DNA of 64,000 nt, taken from assembly GCF_001424345.1 (NCBI RefSeq), contig NZ_LMPF01000021.1, forward strand, positions 42,740 to 106,739, given 5' to 3'. Position 1 is the stretch's first letter. Every line of letters begins with the position of its first letter. The notes under the pieces are model-generated. The model saw only the letters and a list, made by a program, of their open reading frames with translations. It was not told where the DNA came from and made no database searches. Made by a program: the position numbers and the translations under genes. This stretch comes from Burkholderia sp. Leaf177. GTDB taxonomy: Bacteria; Pseudomonadota; Gammaproteobacteria; Burkholderiales; Burkholderiaceae. Shown piece by piece: positions 62,363 to 64,000 of this stretch.

Positions 62363-63163
62363 ATGAGCAATTCGAAAGGTACTGCCCTCATTACTGGCGC
62401 GTCGGCCGGCATAGGCGCTATTTATGCCGACCGTCTCGCGAAGCGCGGTTACGACCTCATTCTGGTCGCACGGAACGAACAACGTCTGAAAGCGTTGTCT
62501 GCCCGCTTGGCAACCGAAACGGGCCGCTCGGTAAAGTATCTTGCCGAGGACCTGAACGATAAGGCCGCGGTCCGTCGCGTTGAAGCCGTGCTGCGCGACG
62601 ATGCGAGCATCACCATGCTCGTCAACAACGCCGGCATAGGTTCGGTCAATTCGATCCTGCAAGGCGATGTGGACACGATGGAAGACATGATCGCCCTGAA
62701 CATCACCGCCCTGACACGCCTCACGTACGCCGTCGCTCCCGCTTTCGTGGCGCGCGGCACGGGCACGATCGTCAACATCGCGTCGGTGGTCGGCATCGCG
62801 GTTGAAATGCTCAATGGCGTGTACAGCGCGTCGAAGTCGTACGTCATCAGTTTCGGCCACGCTCTGCAACGCGATCTTGCAGACAAAGGCGTGCGCGTGC
62901 AGTCGGTTCTGCCGGGCGCGACCGCTACCGAATTCTGGGACGTCGCGGGTTATCCGAACCAGAAGACTTCGCCGGTCACGATGTCCGCAACTAATCTCGT
63001 CGATGCAGCGCTGGCCGGTCTCGATGCAGGTGAAATCGTGACGATTCCAGGTCTGCACGACGCAGAAGACTGGAACCAATGGGAAGCGGGTCGCCGCGCA
63101 ATCTCGCAGAAGTTCGGCAATTCGGCGCCGGCAGCGCGCTATGGTCTCGCTTCTAGCAAGTAA
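62363..63163 (+). CDS. SDR-family oxidoreductase (YqjQ/DltE-like)
   Basis: A 266-residue SDR. ATG 62363 has GGAG upstream and leads into KGTALITGASAGIGAIYADRLAKRGYDLIL, the usual start. NNAGIGS and the active site YSASKSYVISFGHAL are intact. The pattern (GASAGIGxxYA, short C-terminus) is that of the DltE/YqjQ-like SDRs of unknown substrate. It is followed by a strong hairpin and then a MarR regulator on the same strand. Confidence 0.89.
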   Translation: MSNSKGTALITGASAGIGAIYADRLAKRGYDLILVARNEQRLKALSARLATETGRSVKYLAEDLNDKAAVRRVEAVLRDDASITMLVNNAGIGSVNSILQGDVDTMEDMIALNITALTRLTYAVAPAFVARGTGTIVNIASVVGIAVEMLNGVYSASKSYVISFGHALQRDLADKGVRVQSVLPGATATEFWDVAGYPNQKTSPVTMSATNLVDAALAGLDAGEIVTIPGLHDAEDWNQWEAGRRAISQKFGNSAPAARYGLASSK

Positions 63164-63185
63164 TGGGTATTTCGCTTTGATCGTA

Positions 63186-63218
63186 TGCCGTCACCCTGCA
63201 CAAACACGGGTGACGGCA
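63186..63218 (+). terminator. Hairpin after the SDR gene
   Basis: TGCCGTCACCC and GGGTGACGGCA form a perfect 11-bp stem with an eleven-base loop, 22 bp after the SDR stop. No T-run follows but the stem is very stable. Confidence 0.65.
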
Positions 63219-63396
63219 CAAAGCATTATTGGCGTGCGCGGGACAATATAGGTTCGCTACTTTCTGCCTTGGTCGGGATCGAATATCAGTATCGCCTCGC
63301 AGCTTGTGCTTCGCTGTTTCAATCCGATCCCGGCATACATTCGACGCGGTGATACGATAGTTGCATATACACTTCTCGACCTATAGAGGATTGACG

Positions 63397-63822
63397 ATGT
63401 TCACTGAATGCTATTGCACCCAGTTCAGGCGCTCGGCGAATGCACTGACGAGCGTCTACGATAATGCTTTGCGCCCGGTCGGCTTGAAAATCACTCAGCT
63501 CACTCTTTTGCGCGGCCTCGACCGGCTGGGTTCAGCGACTTACAACGAAATCGCAAGCGAACTCGCTCTCGACAAGACGACGATTTCCCGCAACATCAAA
63601 TTGTTGATCGACGCTGGCTGGGTCAATGTATCGAGCGACGAAGATGCGCGGTACAAGCTGGCGACACTCAGTCCCGCGGGTGCTCGTGTATTGAAAGAAG
63701 CCGAGCCGTATTGGCGCGCGGCACAAAAACAGGTCGAGAAGGAGGTCAAGAAATTCCTGAAAGGACCCGCAAAGGCCGCGCTTCTTGATGCCCTTGAAAC
63801 GCTGCAGAAAGTCGGAGACTAA
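63397..63822 (+). CDS. MarR-family regulator
   Basis: A 141-residue MarR protein. ATG 63397 is preceded by AGAGGA. The helix-turn-helix is ATYNEIASELALDKTTISRNIKLLIDAGWVNVSSDEDARYKLATLS, the typical MarR winged helix. Two cysteines sit near the N-terminus (ECYCTQF), as in redox- or electrophile-sensing members. It may repress the SDR gene upstream. A hairpin (63828-63848) follows the stop. Confidence 0.91.
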   Translation: MFTECYCTQFRRSANALTSVYDNALRPVGLKITQLTLLRGLDRLGSATYNEIASELALDKTTISRNIKLLIDAGWVNVSSDEDARYKLATLSPAGARVLKEAEPYWRAAQKQVEKEVKKFLKGPAKAALLDALETLQKVGD

Positions 63823-63827
63823 CTACC

Positions 63828-63848
63828 AGCAGGGATGATCGCCCTGCT
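63828..63848 (+). terminator. Hairpin after the MarR gene
   Basis: AGCAGGG, seven bases, CCCTGCT: a 7-bp stem directly after the MarR stop, without a T-run. Weak terminator candidate. Confidence 0.4.
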
Positions 63849-63889
63849 CACGCACAACCTCCGAATGATTAGAGCCCGTAAGAAAAACC

Positions 63890-64000
63890 TTGTTACTCGC
63901 AAACGGCCAGTCACCAACCGATCACACGAAGCTCGTAAAAAACGGCGACACCGTTACCGCGCTGCTTGAGGCCAACAATTTCATCGATGCCAACGGCAAC
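63890..64000 (+). CDS. Possible start of a gene cut by the right edge
   Basis: An open frame beginning at TTG 63890 (first stop-free codon 63869) runs to the window end and reads like protein (NGQSPTDHTKLVKNGDTV, then ALLEANNFIDANGN). No ribosome site is clear and no family is recognised. It could be the beginning of a real gene or a remnant. Confidence 0.25.
   Translation, partial: MLLANGQSPTDHTKLVKNGDTVTALLEANNFIDANGN

Overview
The window looks like chromosomal DNA from a Burkholderiaceae bacterium, most likely Caballeronia or Paraburkholderia. GC is high (roughly 60-63% by eye), LysR-type regulators are numerous, and the tricarballylate, MHS-transporter, BrkB/YihY and CGNR families seen here are typical of that group. 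Nothing indicates a plasmid, prophage or CRISPR array, and I found no rRNA or tRNA. It is a metabolic and accessory stretch: small catabolic operons, each next to its own regulator, mixed with transporters, secreted proteins and a few scars of mobile DNA.

Layout. 0-8.3 kb: an edge-truncated secreted cyclase-like protein and divergent LysR, a VpsR-type sigma-54 activator, a DszA-like flavin monooxygenase with an aminotransferase, CsbD, an amidohydrolase and a DJ-1/PfpI protein. 8.3-13.4 kb: a complete tricarballylate operon tcuR-tcuA-tcuB-tcuC with an embedded operator and a terminator. 13.4-18.1 kb: BrkB, small secreted proteins, a low-GC gap and an unusual 780-residue haem-motif lipoprotein. 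18.1-24.9 kb: transporters and a cupin-SDR-MFS-SDR catabolic operon with a palindromic operator. 25-29.3 kb: an orphan nuclease-like protein and a probable dehalogenation locus around a CGNR regulator. 29.3-31 kb: a sorbosone-type dehydrogenase with its cytochrome c. 32-37.9 kb: an RND efflux operon in the order pump, adaptor, outer-membrane channel. 38-40.6 kb: a GFA protein, a 40-residue peptide and a two-component system joined by stop/start overlaps. 40.6-44.6 kb: a trans-3-hydroxy-L-proline locus (GntR, binding protein, dehydratase, reductase). 44.7-53.6 kb: a phytase-like esterase, a cupin/LysR pair, an old yellow enzyme/ArsR pair, a secreted-protein group (CsgG-like, Sel1-like) and an AraC regulator. 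53.8-58.4 kb: a DUF962 membrane protein, an HdeD-hydrolase fusion, an MFS exporter and a diguanylate cyclase. 58.5-59.4 kb: a decayed YcgL-type nucleotidyltransferase gene and a truncated transposase start. 59.5-64 kb: two tautomerases, a GlxA-type regulator, an SDR and a MarR regulator.

The best-supported functional units are tcuRABC, the trans-3-hydroxy-L-proline locus (the Cys/Thr catalytic pair separates it from proline racemase), and the L-2-haloacid dehalogenase, whose catalytic residues fall at the canonical positions. The least conventional proteins are the HdeD six-helix domain fused to a permuted NlpC/P60-like hydrolase, and the large lipoprotein with one CXXCH motif behind a low-GC leader of about 730 bp. 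All family assignments come from reading motifs, not from database searches.
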